A stretch of DNA of 64,000 bases from Neoscytalidium dimidiatum (GCA_037367355.1 CM074703.1:1674001-1738000), one strand, 5' to 3'. Shown: positions 12,994 through 25,852, counted from the stretch's first letter. Program-made: numbers and translations. Notes: generated from the sequence alone by a model not told the origin.

Positions 12994-14294
12994 CACTCAC
13001 CATACCCTCTCTCCGTCGTTGACACTTGGCAGAAGACGTTCTGACCCATTCATCTCAGAACTCTCATGCTAACTTGTGGTACTGTATGGAGAATTTAGTT
13101 CTAAGTATTTACGTCCACAGAAACTATTCCAGTGGTCGTCTATTGACGTAAAACAAGAGCATGATTTTCCATAATATACAGTCCACAGTTACAAATATGT
13201 CTACCACGCTACACACAGAATACGTACAGATCGTGAAGGGAAACCTCAAAAAACCGAAAATGGAAAGTCAAGCACCAATCTCGGGCGCTCATTGGAGCTG
13301 AATCCTTGAGAGGCATGAAACCTATATCTTCGTCTGTTGAAGCTGCTCCATTGTCATACTAAAGCTGTGGAGTGAGTTTTTGGAGTAAACAACACAGTGT
13401 CAAGAAAGAGCAGTCTGTATGCAAAGTGGCGACTACGAACTCGTGTCAAGGGGGAGGAACCTCTTGTTCACATGTTCCTAAGCAGAAAACGAGACGATAT
13501 CAGTATGGTCACGATATACACAGTGCCAAGCATTTCAAATTTCGAATAGGATCATAATGGCTAATGGAGGATTTCCTGGACCCAGCGCAACATTTGGGCA
13601 AATATTTCTTTGTGAAACTGTGGCATTCAAGTCTGCATCTCTATCTCAAAATACCTTTTTTCTACTCAACCCCGCTTATGCAAATTGGAGCTTTCGGGAG
13701 ATTTGCAGTCAGGTTGAAGATACGTAGCTTGATGCAAAATTTCTTACAGTAAGTGTCTGAAAATCAGTCGTGAGCAACTCATAAAGCAATCGTATTGCTA
13801 GAAACGCCACATATCTATCATAGGACGATAATATAGTAGCACTCACTCTACTTAGACTGAGGCAGCCCCTCCTCGTCATAACTTGAATAAAGTTTCCGAG
13901 GTTCGATTCTGGGAAATGGCTGTTCATTCAAATTCATGTGTTTAGGGATAGAAATAAACACAGCCTTTCAGTTCACTCTGAACAATAGATAATTTAATGT
14001 CCAACCACTTCTTTTCAACTGAACAAGGCCGATTAGAGAAAGGGTGTGAACAAAGTCATTCTTTCAACATTGTCTACCTGCGCCCTATCCACAACAACTC
14101 TTTATTGGAGACCCTCGCTGAACAGGACACCGAAATTGTCCAGAAACACCCCTGCAGGAATAAATTACCATCAACATGCCTACCTCCGCATCTCCTCTCT
14201 TCTGTTTTCAACACTATGCCAGGTTGCCTATCCCGCTTCTCCAACAAGGAAACCCCACCATTCACTGAATACGCAACCAAGTATCATCATCACA
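12994..14294. other. Intergenic, no supported gene
   Basis: AT-rich noncoding DNA. The frame of the downstream gene is open upstream to 14046 but only from a GTG, so that part is treated as upstream region. No RNA gene was recognised. Confidence 0.5.
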
Positions 14295-15001
14295 ATGCCA
14301 AATACCAACACCACACCCTCCCATCCATGTAACACCGATACCCTTCGCCGCAGCCCGGCCCGCCTGGATCTAACATCTTCACGAGCGTCTATCTCCACCA
14401 TCAGGTCCTCGCACTTCGAGCACTTCCCAGACGCCTCAGGTCCACTAGCCGACTTCGCCCGCACACCCATGTACCCGCCATTAACACCACGACACCTCCG
14501 TTCCCCATACCACGCACACTCATCCAACACCACTACCACCACTACCGCCAACAACGAAACTATCCCGCCCCGCCCAATCCTCACCGCCAAAGCCGGCTGG
14601 GAATACGCCGACAGCGCCACCGGGCCCCTCGCTGACTTTGCACGCACCCCTTTATACCCACCAAACCCACGGCACCGCCCACCATCCTCGCCGCCTTCCC
14701 TCCACCACAACGATGACAGCGACGACGACGACGACGACGACGAAGAAGAAGAAGCAGAGGAAGAAGAAGAAGAAGCAGACCACAGCGCCGACCTCAACGC
14801 CCGCCCCATCCCAGCCCGCGCCTCGACCAACATCGCCCGCCAACCCGACTCCGTCGACAGCACGGCCGCCGCCGCGACGCGCGTCGCCACCGCGCGGCGG
14901 CGGCCGACGGCGATGGACCAGGTGGCGGCGGAGGTGAACGCGATGCTGAGCGCGCGGGCACGGGTGCCGGCGTTCGCGGAGCTGCCAGTGATGGAGGACG
15001 A

Positions 15002-15032
<31 letters not shown>

Positions 15033-16259
15033 GAGGCGGTGGGGCCGCTGAGGACGATGGAGGATGGGAAGGGGAGGCTACGCGTGGGCGTGGCGGTCGT
15101 GGCGGATTTCGGGGCGCTGGGGACGATTCTGCCGTTTCCGGAGCTGGGGCCGTCGGTTGCGAGGGAGGGTGGCGGCGGCGACGGCGGCGAGCAGCCTATT
15201 AAGGAAGAGGAAGAGGAGGGGGAGGAGGAGAGCGAAGCTGTCGTGGAGATGCGGCAGGCGATGGCGGCGCTGAGCATCAATGATGACGATAGTAGCGCCT
15301 TATTCGAGCCGTATAGTGAACCAGCTCACGTCGTCCGCTTCCGAACTGCGCGAGCAAAGCCGGTGCATATTAAGAAAATGCCTGTGCAGCTGCCGAACGC
15401 ATGGCAGCATGAGCTCGATGAGGTTTGCGAAGACGTCTGGGAGGAGGATGGCAACAACGAGGACGACATCGCCGATCTCTGGATCCGAACGGCACGGACG
15501 GCTGAGACAGCGGATACAATCCAGATCCAGAAAGTCAAGGCGCGTTTGGTGTGGATTCACATCCGGCCAAGCCACCTGCGGAAGGATTCTTGGGGTCTGC
15601 CCATTTTCGAGCGTGGGAGCTCCTTCCACCATAGCGCAGAGCAATCGTACCGTTATCCGGAAACGGGCGATGTATTCCCATTTGGTGATCTGCCCATGGA
15701 AGACACGCCTAAGTACATGCAAGCGCTCCATGCGATCGGCCTCGCCAGCCTCTCCGACGCCCCCGAAGTCGACATGCGCACCTTCCTGCTCGATGCACGA
15801 TCCGACGACATCGCGCGCGTCCGTGCCGTCGAGCTGACACAAGATGTTCGGCAAAGACTTCGCAACCGGCAAGCGGAGCGCAAGGTCGGTGCGCTGTGTT
15901 ATTACGAAGATAAGTGCGATATCGAGCATCTACAGATCATGATTAGCAACCTGTACTACTATGACAGATACCACTGGCCGTCGCTAGCGCCGCTCGAGTA
16001 TGAGGAAGACCTGCCCGAGCATCAGGTAATAGTCGGCCTACCGCTCAAGGTGGCCCAGGATGCAGAACGGAGCACTTTCTCCAACAACTGGAGTCCAGAT
16101 TTCAATTGGACCGAACCATTTGCTGCTCGTAAGCCGCGGAAGGGTTTTCGTCGAACTTTCAGGGACAGTGTTGATGAAGTTCCAGTGAGCCCGATGGCGA
16201 GGACAGGATTTGTGCAGGCTGCTGTCACCATGACTGAGGATCCATCGACTTGGTTTTGA
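14295..16259 (+). CDS. Uncharacterised acidic protein with duplicated GPLADFARTP motif
   Basis: A single exon of 654 codons plus stop, starting at the first ATG in frame (MPNTNTTPSHPC). The N-terminal half is low complexity: the motif GPLADFARTPxYPP occurs twice (around residues 49-62 and 107-121). An Asp/Glu run follows (about 140-165) and then a poly-Gly run (about 237-246). The C-terminal half, from about residue 335, looks globular, with conserved-looking segments such as HELDEVCEDVWEED, HIRPSHLRKDSWGLPIFERG and YYDRYHWPSLAPLEYEEDLPEHQV. I do not recognise the family. It is convergent with the F-box gene, whose stop lies about 420 bp downstream. No signal peptide or membrane segment is seen. 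Confidence 0.7.
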
Positions 16260-16676
16260 GGTGAGTCTAGATTGGGCAGGTGAGTTCCGCTTTTTCTTAT
16301 TGTTACAGTAGACATTTAGCTCTAAGTTTGAGAGTAAGGGGTATCAAAGCGACAACTAGAAATGGAAAGACTTTTGTAAAATGACGAATCATCAGTTCTG
16401 GAAACGAGGTCCGATGCGGCACACCTTGCCGCATTTGTTCCATATGTTATGCCATAGTCAGCCAGACTAAATGGAATCGATGGAGCTATACGACCGTGTC
16501 ACAGACAACTAATACTTTAAGTATGGCCAGGGATATTCTTGAGAGAGAGCATGTGTGAACAACTACTCTAGGCGGTGGAAGAAATCAAGAGCGGTAATGA
16601 AAGTACGAAGAGCATTAAAGGTGTACACATTGGAACAGAGAAACCACAAAGCTGCTCCAGCCTTAAGAGCCGAGAA
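16260..16676. other. Convergent intergenic spacer
   Basis: The shared 3' region between the + strand acidic-protein gene and the - strand F-box gene. No gene or clear structure is seen. Confidence 0.5.
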
Positions 16677-18334
16677 TTATAGCAGACCCAAATCAGCAAC
16701 AATGGGAAGCAAGTCGAAGCCAAAAAGAATCGAAGTCTCGTCAGCATTCGCTTCGTCGTGCAGAGCTCTGTTTGCCTCGCAGTCATCGCATTTGTTCAAA
16801 TGCTCATCGTAGATTGGCCTGTGATCCCAGATGGGTTGTTTGTCTGTTCTCTTCAAGACATAGTTGACGATGTTGTCTTTGAAACCCTTGAATATTTCGC
16901 AGTCGTCCATGTAATCAATCAAGTATCCCTTGACGTCGGCATTACGATCCGGATATGCATCGAAGAGATTGAGCAGGAATATTGAGTCCAGCGTAAGCAA
17001 CTCTCTTGCCTTTTCAAGTAGTTCTGGCCAGGAATCCTCAGGGGTGACGAGATTGCAGTCATGCAGAGTAAGCGTCCGAAGGGTCGAAGCGTGATTTGTG
17101 AGGAAGGTCAATAGAGAACGGCCACCGGTGTATGCTGATACTTTTAGCCGACGGAGCTTCTTCCACCGGTTCCCCTGTGCACTCAACGGAAAGAAAAGAT
17201 CCCAATTCTCTCCAATGTACTCTCCACCATTCCGCTCAGTGAAGGTGAGATCCAGGTCTTCCAGGTTCTCTGCCACCCTAAGAAATGCAGCAAACGAGTC
17301 CAAGATGTCTATTACTGTGAAGTCTTCGGCAGTCAAGGAACAGGTGAGGCGTGTAAGATTTGTGAAGGATTTGCGCATGAGCTGGACTTCCGTTTCGCAA
17401 TTGTTTTGGAGCCTCCCGTTGGTCAAAGATCCCCACAGATTATTCCGTAGGCCATACTCGTTCCAGAACGCCATACCAGACGTGCGGATATCGAGGGATT
17501 GCAGGTTGCCTTCACCCAGAGAGGTTGCCCAGCCGAGTCCACGGAGCACGAAAGTGACAGGCAACATGTCGTCTTCATCGTTGGCCCAACGTGCTTGGCG
17601 TCGCCGCCTAACGGGAACGGAGAAGCGGAGGCCGCGCCACGTGAGGAGACCCGGTTCTTGCCACCATCGCCTCTGCTTGACGATCTTGAGATTCTTGAGA
17701 CGTACGAGAGCTTCATCGAAGTTGTCGCAAGCGTACAGCATGTGGTTATCTTCACTAAGATAGGTAGAGTAATACCGATCGCCTAAGGAATGCGATCCAA
17801 CCGTTCTTGAGCGCAGGCAGACGAGGAACTGAGTAATAGCAACGCATTCGGCCTTGTAGTCTTCGTACATTTCGACGATTTCATCCATCGTCTTCGCAGC
17901 CGCTGGGCGCTGTGACTGGGTTGACTCGTCATCTGAAGATATTTAGAATCTGGACGACATTTTGGCCTACGATGAGATATGTGCAGAAACAACGTACAGT
18001 CACCTATGTTTTCGATATGTGAATACCAATCACCCAAACTGACGAATGGTACAAGCTGAGAGCACTCGAGGAGGACCAGCTCTTTCACGTGATAGCGTAA
18101 GATATCGTGGAATGCGATATTGATCATGCGCTCGATGCTGTCTTTTTGGATCTCTAGATGTATTGTGTGAAACAAATAGGTCGCGGCAATGCGGGAGAGT
18201 GTACGGCAGCATAGTCGAAGCTGTTTCTGTGCCCTGTGGTCGGTTGAGGCGGTTATCATGTCCCAGATCTCCTCCGGCAGAGACGGCACGCTGCGGGCGC
18301 GCGCCGCGTGGGTCGACTGAATATTCTGCGCCAT
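16677..18334 (-). CDS. F-box protein with C-terminal repeat-like region
   Basis: Two exons on the minus strand, 18334-17998 and 17932-16677, giving 530 residues. The ATG at 18334 begins MAQNIQSTHAARARS. An F-box follows at about residues 18-60 (SLPEEIWDMITASTDHRAQ, then LRLCCRTLSRIAATYLFHTI). The rest has leucine-rich-repeat-like spacing (LTRLTCSLTAEDFTV, ENLEDLDLTF, STLRTLTLHDCNLV), as in fungal F-box/LRR-like proteins. Family knowledge: F-box proteins recruit substrates to SCF ubiquitin ligases through Skp1. The intron, positions 17933-17997, has a GTACGT donor and TTCAG acceptor and leaves phase 1. The substrate cannot be inferred. Confidence 0.85.
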
Positions 18335-20029
18335 AGACAGCGCCTCAAGCCGAGCGTGACAGAAACCTGGTGAACTCTCTGCTTCTCCTGCTCCTTGCCG
18401 TAGTGGAAATGACGCTCAGCAATGACGTCGCGCGGGGAACGTGCGCGAATTCGTTGGGTGGGATCGCCGTGAGGAACAGCGCGCGAGCTGGCCGATGTGA
18501 ATCAGTGCGAGATGATCGTCAGACAATAGAGGTTGAAGGTAGAGCAAGAAAGCCGCGCGATGATGGTTGGGTTTCGCGGGAGGGTGCCGAGGGTGAGAGG
18601 ACGTCGTTGACCGCGGGAGAAGGGTAGGGCAGGCTCTGGGTTACCCTTGGAGGCGGAAGGTTCCATGCTCCGCACAGTGGGGACCGCGTTACATTTATCA
18701 CGTGCGCCCTTACTCGTGGAACTTACTCTTTCGAATTAATGCTGTTTTATTATCTACATATACATTCCACACTTCGCAATATGTCACAACGGTCCATTGC
18801 TCTAGGCTTGGCTGTGGCAGAGCTGCGCGAAAACACCACGCCAAGCATCACCAGCCAAGCACCAGTCGGCCCGGTTAAATACGGCGGTTTGCGTGTATAG
18901 AGTGGAGCTAGAGTCCGCCCATTGCAGCCGCTGTCTGGGAAAACCGCCCTAATGTCTATTTGAAGCTTTACGTTATTCTGAGAATAACCGCAAGCTTCAG
19001 GAGGCGAATCATAGTCAGGTGGCATAGCCTGTTGACCAGTCTTACGCATGTATTCTACGGTTGAAATGTGAGGAAGTCAACATGTTCAACTAATCGCGCG
19101 CTCCGTAGGATACAAGTTGACCATCTTGAGGCGTCGCTCCGAAACGTTGGCAGGACGTTCGCGGTGGGAGTCGGTGGTCGAAGGTTTCAAAAGCCGTGCC
19201 AGAAGGTTGAGAACCAAGAGGGGCATTCCGCTTAGGACCAGGATTTGTGATATATTTCAGCACGATTTCACTTGTGTCAAGTTCGCCGTCTTGCGCCGCT
19301 GTATTGGAAGTTGGGAAATTGCCTTCACGGGATTTAGACGAAGTACGAAAGGTACTTGACTCGTCTACCGACAACGCTCGGATACAGGCTCTTTTGCCAT
19401 GTAAGTCGGATCGGAAACTGTGAGATTAAGTGCGAGAGATAGGTTTTCAGATTTGGCTTCGCGGGAAGAACTCCACGCTGTGCACGGCATTAGCTGTACT
19501 GCTGTTGGCGTAAGCTGCCAGCACAGGATCTCCTTTAGAGACGTCCAAATAAGGAAGACGCGCCTCGCCAAACGCGCCATCAGGTGATAGCTGCAAAGCG
19601 CTGACTTCATAAATTGAGCTGTCTTTGGAAGCTTGCGGAAGTGTGTGCGGGGCAGTGGAAAGCGAAGGGCTGGCTCGGATTGGAGCTGTGCGCCGAGTCG
19701 GTTGGGTCGGCGGATAGGCGGGCGCTTGGGCATTGAGGCTTGGAAGTTTCACCAGCTACGCGGCTCGCGGCGGAGTCGGTTTGCTAGTCCACCGCGACGC
19801 CGTTAAATCCCTCCCGCTGAGCGCCTATTCTCGACCGCAGCAGGCGCTTACGCCCGTGAGACTCTTCGACACGCCAGCTGTACTTATACTATGACAAGGG
19901 GCTCAAGACTCGGCGAGCTCTGAACCTGCCCTGCCTACGTTCTTATCCTCCAAGACCCACGTCATCGGCCCCTCCACACTCTGCCTGCGCCACACCCACC
20001 CGCTCTCTCTTGCCCACGCAACCACCAAC
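18335..20029. other. Intergenic, open frames without a supported gene
   Basis: Minus-strand open frames between 19090 and 19752 look protein-like in composition, but the longest lacks an ATG and no good splice pairing joins them. The last 200 bp are C/T-rich, typical of the promoter of a well-expressed fungal gene. Confidence 0.45.
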
Positions 20030-21731
20030 ATGCTTGTCTCCATACTCCTGGACGACCCGCCGCCACACTATACCAACCTAGATACCATCTCTGGGAGGGT
20101 TCTGATCCGTGCTACCAGCAACACCAGCGTCTCTTCAGTCGTTGTCAAGCTAGAGGGCGAGAGCAGGACCCGACTTGTGCCGCCGCAGAACCCCCAGTTC
20201 AACAACAGCAAACCGCGCCCAGTTCTAGAAATCCACAAGGTATGCTGTACCAAGCCGACAGCCGACAGTATAGATTGTGACCTGATCCAGAATAGATCCT
20301 CTACAAGACAGAGATCGTCTTCCCACCGCTCAGCCTTCGAACTACCGACTGGGAGGCCCACAAATACACTCTTAACCTCGGAAACTACGAGTACCCGTTC
20401 TCCTTCAAGGTGCGGCCGTCCTGGTATTCTTGGTGGCAGCTGACAACGAGAGGCTGACTGTGAGCGGTAGCTCCCCTTCAACAATGCGTGTCACACCACG
20501 ACCTCCCTCACCGGTGGCTTCAACATCGCGACTTTGGAAGTTGCTCGTCCGCCCACAAGACACGTCAAGCAGACCCTCCCGCCATCGTTGACGGGTTTCC
20601 CGGGGGAGGCTGAAATACGATACTATGTCAAGTGCACTGTGAACAGACCGTCGTTGCTGAAGGAGAACCCCAGAGCTGTAAGCCAAACGCCGCTCCTGTT
20701 CTGCACCAAAAGCTGACAGCATATAGTTTGTGCATTTCAACTTTCTCCCGATCGAACCTCCGCGTCCTCTGAAGGCCGATGGCGAGGCCTATGCGCGACG
20801 TCAACATCAGTTTAACCCCCGATGGGTTCCGCCTACCGAGCGCAAATCCAGCCTATGGGACAAGATGAAGGGAGAGAAGGGAAGCCCGCCCATGAGCCCC
20901 ACCGGCGAAGGGGCGGACCTGGTGCGCTTCAGCGTCGATGCCCGCTTGCCCAACCCGGCGATCTTGACGCTGAACGAGGACCTGCCACTGAGAATCCTGA
21001 TAAAGCAAATCAATGAGCGCAGCGACCCGGTCTACCTGCAGATGCTCCAAATTGAGCTCATCGGATACACCTCTGTCCGTGCCCATGAGCTCACGAGGAC
21101 CGAGTCCAACAGTTGGATCATTGCCAGCTTCAGCAACATGGCCATCCCCATCGGCGCTCCCTCGGACGTCCCCGGCACCGAGACGCCTATCAACGCAGAG
21201 TACTGGTCGGACAAACCCCTTCCCAACAGTGTCTCGCCATCGTTTGACACGTGCAATCTCTCTCGTTACTACGAGCTTGAGGTGCGGGTTGGTCTGGGCT
21301 ATGGATCGTACCAGCACGGCCAGGACCAGCTGGTAGTTCTTCCGCTGCGACTTCCCGTCAAGGTATTCTCTGGCATCGCACCACCGCCAGCACTCCTCCA
21401 TGCCATGGCTTCCGCCAAGCCAACTCTGCCGGCTCGGAAGCCTGTTCCTGGGTCTGCTGCGATGCCATCTTTGAAGACCGGCGGTCCGGTCATGAGTCCT
21501 GGAGCACCTCCTTACCAGACGCCGATGACGCCTCTGGACCCGTCAGCGACAGGCCATGGACCGGCCCCTCAGGGCCAATATGCGTCCGGAGAAAACTACG
21601 AGGATGCTCCGCCTAGCTATGAAGATGCAGTTGCGCAGGATATGCCGGCGGTGAATGGTCCTCGGAGAGACTACGTGCCACCGCCTATTCCGGACGGTGC
21701 ACCGAGATTTAGCCATGATGAGAAGAGATGA
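20030..21731 (+). CDS. Arrestin-like (alpha-arrestin) trafficking adaptor
   Basis: Four phase-0 exons: 20030-20239, 20296-20409, 20471-20677, 20727-21731, giving 511 residues. An arrestin N-domain occupies about residues 1-190 (VVVKLEGESRTRL, EIHKILYKTEIVFPP, YEYPFSFK, FPGEAEIRYYVKC). A C-domain follows to about 400 (FSVDARLPNPAILTL, LPLRILIKQINE, YYELEVRVGLGYG). The C-terminal tail is proline-rich and carries APPSYEDA, a PPxY motif near residue 465. Family knowledge: fungal alpha-arrestins use PPxY motifs to recruit the HECT ubiquitin ligase Rsp5 to membrane transporters for endocytosis. Which transporter this one handles cannot be read from the sequence. The C/T-rich region just upstream fits an active promoter. 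Confidence 0.9.
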
Positions 21732-22819
21732 CGATCGTGACTGGCTGTACACTTCAGCTGGTACATACGAGGAGACCCAGAGCAGGCTCGTTTAGCAATG
21801 ATGGACGCCGTGAGCTGCGTGAGGAGTTCTGGAGTTTGGGGGAACGCATATGTATGCGACTTGAGGGATTGATGGATACCCGCAGATTTCACATTACTAC
21901 AGTCAGCTTCGACGAAGCTTCTATTCACAATTAATACCTAATTGATATGAAGCCCATGAAGCATTTGCCCTTTGCTACGGAAGATGTTCAAGCTTGGGGA
22001 TAATGCGAAGGCCTGCTGAGTTTCCGCAGCTGAGATGTCCGGTGGCATGAAGACAGGCCGTCTGACTGGCGTGTTGCGGCCGTATCCGTAAAGCCAGCGG
22101 GCCGCATGTGGCTGACAGAGCCACAGCATAGCCTCCACTAAGCCGGTTCAGTCCCAGCCTATCTTTCCGGCCGCGTTGCAAGGGTAGAGATCCTGGCGGG
22201 CTTGCGGGGAAAGGTGGAAGCTTGTGAGAGCTGTGTGGTTCGACTGTTCGGTCACAGACACCGAGAACCGAACACCGAACGCCGGGTGATGGTGGCAGCA
22301 GCTGAATCCTTCCTCTCAACGAGTGGACGGAGCTAAGCGATGAGCTAGCTACTGTAGAGCTTACTTTCCTCCTGCTGCTACTTTAGCTTAGCTTTGCCCG
22401 GCACCGCCCACCTGTTTGCTACCGCTGCATGCACGCCCTGCCCTGCCCTGCCCTGCCCTGCCCTGCCGTGCGTACAACTGTGTGTGCAGGTTGACGTCGC
22501 ACGGTTCGACGTTCATCAACCTCCCACCACACAAACGCATTCTCCTCCCCCGCACTCTTTCCGCTCCGTGCTTCGCGGATCATTGACACCGTTTCATCTT
22601 GGGATTTTCACATGCACATTTGTCGTATCGTACCTGTTGAGACACGAATTCGACTCACCTGTCATCACGTCGCAATCAACCCACGCCACCTCATCCGCCA
22701 TCCCCGACCACCACCCACATAGCAACGCATCAAACAAGAGCTGGGAAACAAACAAACAAACAAGCCTCACGCACCCCTGAGCGATCAAACCAACACACCC
22801 GGAGCCGCCACCACGCACA
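21732..22819. other. Intergenic with (CCCTG)6
   Basis: No gene is seen. A pentanucleotide microsatellite lies at 22436-22465. The region just upstream of the next ATG is C- and A-rich and is probably its 5' untranslated region. Confidence 0.5.
22436..22465. repeat. (CCCTG)6 microsatellite
   Basis: Six uninterrupted CCCTG units, followed by a degenerate CCGTG, about 350 bp upstream of the large low-complexity gene. Confidence 0.9.
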
Positions 22820-23166
22820 ATGCCGCCGCGCTCCCCGTCCCGCTCCCCATCGCGGGCCAGCGTCGACACGAATCCGCACACCGACTACCACCTCGCACCC
22901 AATCCCTCGCACCCGGGCCCACCCTCCCCGGCCTTCACCAACTCGACCATCTACCGCACACCCGACGACTCGTACTCTGACGCCGACACCGACCTGGGCG
23001 ACGGCATCGCCACGCCGGTAACCCTCGACGGCACCAGAGCCGCGAGCCCCAACCCCAGCAGCCATGAGAGCATCCGTTACGAGGACCTGCCACCCAGCTA
23101 CGAGGAAGCGCAGGCGGAGTCGCAGCAGCACACGCGCGTGTACGCGTTCGAGCAGCACCAGCAACT

Positions 23167-23198
<32 letters not shown>

Positions 23199-24139
23199 CA
23201 CTACCGAACCCACTCTCCCCGCCGCCGCCCTTCGCGGAAAGCAGGCCGCGCGTGGGGAGCACCACGTCTTCCGACCCGGTCCTTCCGGCCGTCGAGAGGC
23301 TGGTGCTGCGCGAGAAGGAGCGCGCGGCGAGCGAAGGGTCGAACGAGACGCGGAGCGCGTTTTCCGGGAACGGGTCGACCGGAGGGGACGGAGGAGGGGA
23401 CGGGAGCGGACGCGGCAACGGGCGGCAAGGGCTCAGCTTCGCGGCGGTCGAAGGGCTGGCGAGCGAGCACCACGGCGTGCTCGAAGTCGCGCTGCAGTGG
23501 GCGCACCCGGCGTACCACGCGGCCGACGTCAAAGACCCGTCCTCTCTCTCCTCGTCCGCGCTCGCGCGGCCCGTCGTCGTGCCGCAGACGAACCCTCCGC
23601 CCTCTGAGCGACGCGGCGGCGAGGCGGAGGCCGAAGAAGAAGAAGAAGAGGAGGAGGAGGCGTACGGCCCCGCGAGCATCCTCTCCTTCGCCCGCGCCTA
23701 CGCCGCCCCGCTGCAGTCCCACGCCGTCCCGCCCGCCATCTTCCTCGCCTTCCTCGACGGCCTCAACGCCGTGTGTCACGCCGCGCGCGCCCCGGCCTCC
23801 GACGCCGCGTCCGCGCCCCCGCACGACCTCGAGCCGGACCTCGAGCTCGTCGAGTCCTACCTCGCCCGCGCGAACGCGCTCTTCTTCGCGCAGCGCGGCC
23901 TCGTCGTCCGCGTCGTCGACGTCGATGGCCTGCTCGACGACGTGATCCGCATCGCCGCCAGCCGGCGGGGCCTGCGCGACGCGCTGGCGGCGGACGTGGC
24001 GCGGGAGGGGGCGACGGAGCGCGAGCGGGTGGACGCGCTGGACCCGTGGGTCGAGAGGCTGGTGTGGGACGGGTTGCCGCCGCCGACGCTGGGGGTGTGG
24101 GATGTGCGGGGGCAGCGGGGGCAGGAGGACGAAGAACCA

Positions 24140-24185
<46 letters not shown>

Positions 24186-25852
24186 CGGGCGTCAACGCCG
24201 CCAGCGGCGGCGGCATCATCTACCCGACCTCGCCCTTCCTCGCCGGCCCCGCCGCCCCCGCCGCGACAACGGCGACGACCACCCCGGCCTACGCCAGCGG
24301 CGAGTTCTACAACGTCCCGGAGGGCGTCGCGGGCGGCTACCTGGACGAGAAGGCGCAGGCGCGCGCCTGGGCCGCCGAGGCGGAGTCGCCATCGTCGCGA
24401 ACGCACGGCGAGGGCGAAGGCGATCAGGGCGAACAGGCAGGACCCTCCCGCCCGCGCAATCCTAACCACCACCCCTTCTTCCCGACGCACATCCTCGCCC
24501 CCTTGCCCCCGCTCACCCCCTTCCCCGGCCTCGGCCCCTTCCCGCCCGCGCCCCCGCCGCCGTTCGGCGACCACGCGCGCTGGGCCGACTGGGGCCAGGG
24601 CCTGGGCCGGCGTTGGGCCGACTGGGGGCAGCGGTTCGGGCAAGGGTGGGCGCAGTGGGGGCAAGAGGTTGGGAATCGCGCTGAGGCGTGGGGGAGGGGG
24701 TGGGAGGAGAGGGCGGCGAGCTTTGGGGGAGGGGGGTTTGCCGGTGGTGGTGGTGGTGGTGGTGGTGGGAGGAGGGGCGGTTGGGGAGGTGGGAGTGCTG
24801 CTGGGAGGGGCCCGTTCATGTGTGGGCCTGGCGGTGCGAGGTTCGGGAGAGGCGGGTTCGGGCCGTATGGGAGGGGTTTTGGGTTTGCGGAAAGGGGTCC
24901 CGGGATGGGGATGGGGATGGCGGGACGGGGTGGCGGGCATCAGTTGCGCGGCGGGTGGGCGGCGTACGGGAGCCAGTACGGCACGTTCGGGCCCGGCGGC
25001 GCCGCTGCTGCTTTCCAACATCATCGTCATCAGCATCATCAGCATCATCGCCAGTCTGAAGAGGGAGGCGCGGAGCCGGATGCCGCGTTTACCACCGCTC
25101 GCGGCGGCGGCGTGTACCCTGACGCGAGCAGCTCGACGCTCGACACGGCGCCGATAAATCTCGAAGATAACGACGTCGACGACTCCTCATCCTCTTCGTC
25201 CTCGTCTTCTTCATCAGACGATGAAGACGATGCCGGCGACTCCGAGCTCGACGGCATCGAGATCGCATTCCTCAAGCGCATCCGCTCCATCGACGAGGCC
25301 GCCGCCGACGCCCTCGCCAAGGGCAAGCGTTCTCACGTCGACGTCCAGCGTGACCGCAACAAGGCTACCGAGAAGGCCAAGGCGGATCGCGAGAAGGCAA
25401 TACGAAAGCTCGACGTCAAAAGGAAGAAGTTGGAGTGGAAGAGGGCGTTGAAGGCGAAGCGGAATGAGAGGAGGGTGCGCAGGCGCGGAGGTGGTCATGG
25501 AGGTCAGGGCGGCGAGGAAGGCGTGGAGGAGGGAGGCAGGAAAAGGGGAAAGAAGGAGAAGAGGAGGAGGAAGAGGGAGGCGAAGGAGGAGGATGAGTGT
25601 GGTGGAAAGTGGTGGCGAGATAGCAGGAGGGGAGAGGGACGGAGAGGCGGGAGACGTAGTGGTCGTGGTGGCCGTCACGGCGATTGTGGCGCGAGGATGG
25701 AACAGCAGCATCGGGGTCAGCAAGACAGTGGCTTGGAAGTTGGCGTTGTGGCTGTGGAAGGAGAGGGTGCCGCCCGTGCGGATGCTGGTGCTGAAGAGTC
25801 GGTGTCGCCGCCACAGCTGTTGTGGGTCGTCGTCGAAAACCTCGAGGGCTGA
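22820..25852 (+). CDS. Large low-complexity protein with PPSY motif and Trp repeats
   Basis: A single exon of 1010 codons plus stop, starting at the ATG at 22820 (MPPRSPSRSPSRASVDT). In order: a PPSYEEAQ motif near residue 90, a first poly-Gln run near 115-127, and a globular-looking helical part at about 210-430. A second poly-Gln run is near 440-455, a Trp-rich block (RWADWGQ twice, then GWAQWGQ) near 586-630, and poly-Gly near 641-650. His/Gln, poly-Ser/Asp and strongly basic coiled-coil-like stretches follow (VDVQRDRNKATEKAKADREK near 840). I do not recognise the family. Coding GC is very high. The last 100 residues are repetitive Gly/Arg/Glu, so an unrecognised intron near the 3' end is possible. 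The PPxY motif suggests a WW-domain partner. Confidence 0.65.

Noticed and set aside
13895..13915. GGTTCGATTC-like T-loop resembling a tRNA
   Set aside because: No acceptor stem, D-arm or anticodon arm can be paired around it.
14228..15280. 350-codon minus-strand frame
   Set aside because: Antisense of the low-complexity part of the 14295-16259 gene; Ser/Pro-rich with no domain.
19090..19752. Minus-strand open frames with protein-like composition
   Set aside because: The upstream frame begins at GTG right after a stop, has no ATG, and no donor/acceptor pair joins it to the downstream frame in phase.
22436..22465. CRISPR-like or telomeric repeat
   Set aside because: Units are only 5 bp and contiguous, so it is a simple microsatellite; fungal nuclear DNA has no CRISPR arrays.
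23201..25048. 615-codon minus-strand frame
   Set aside because: It is the antisense shadow of the GC-rich plus-strand gene at 22820-25852 and has only low-complexity content.
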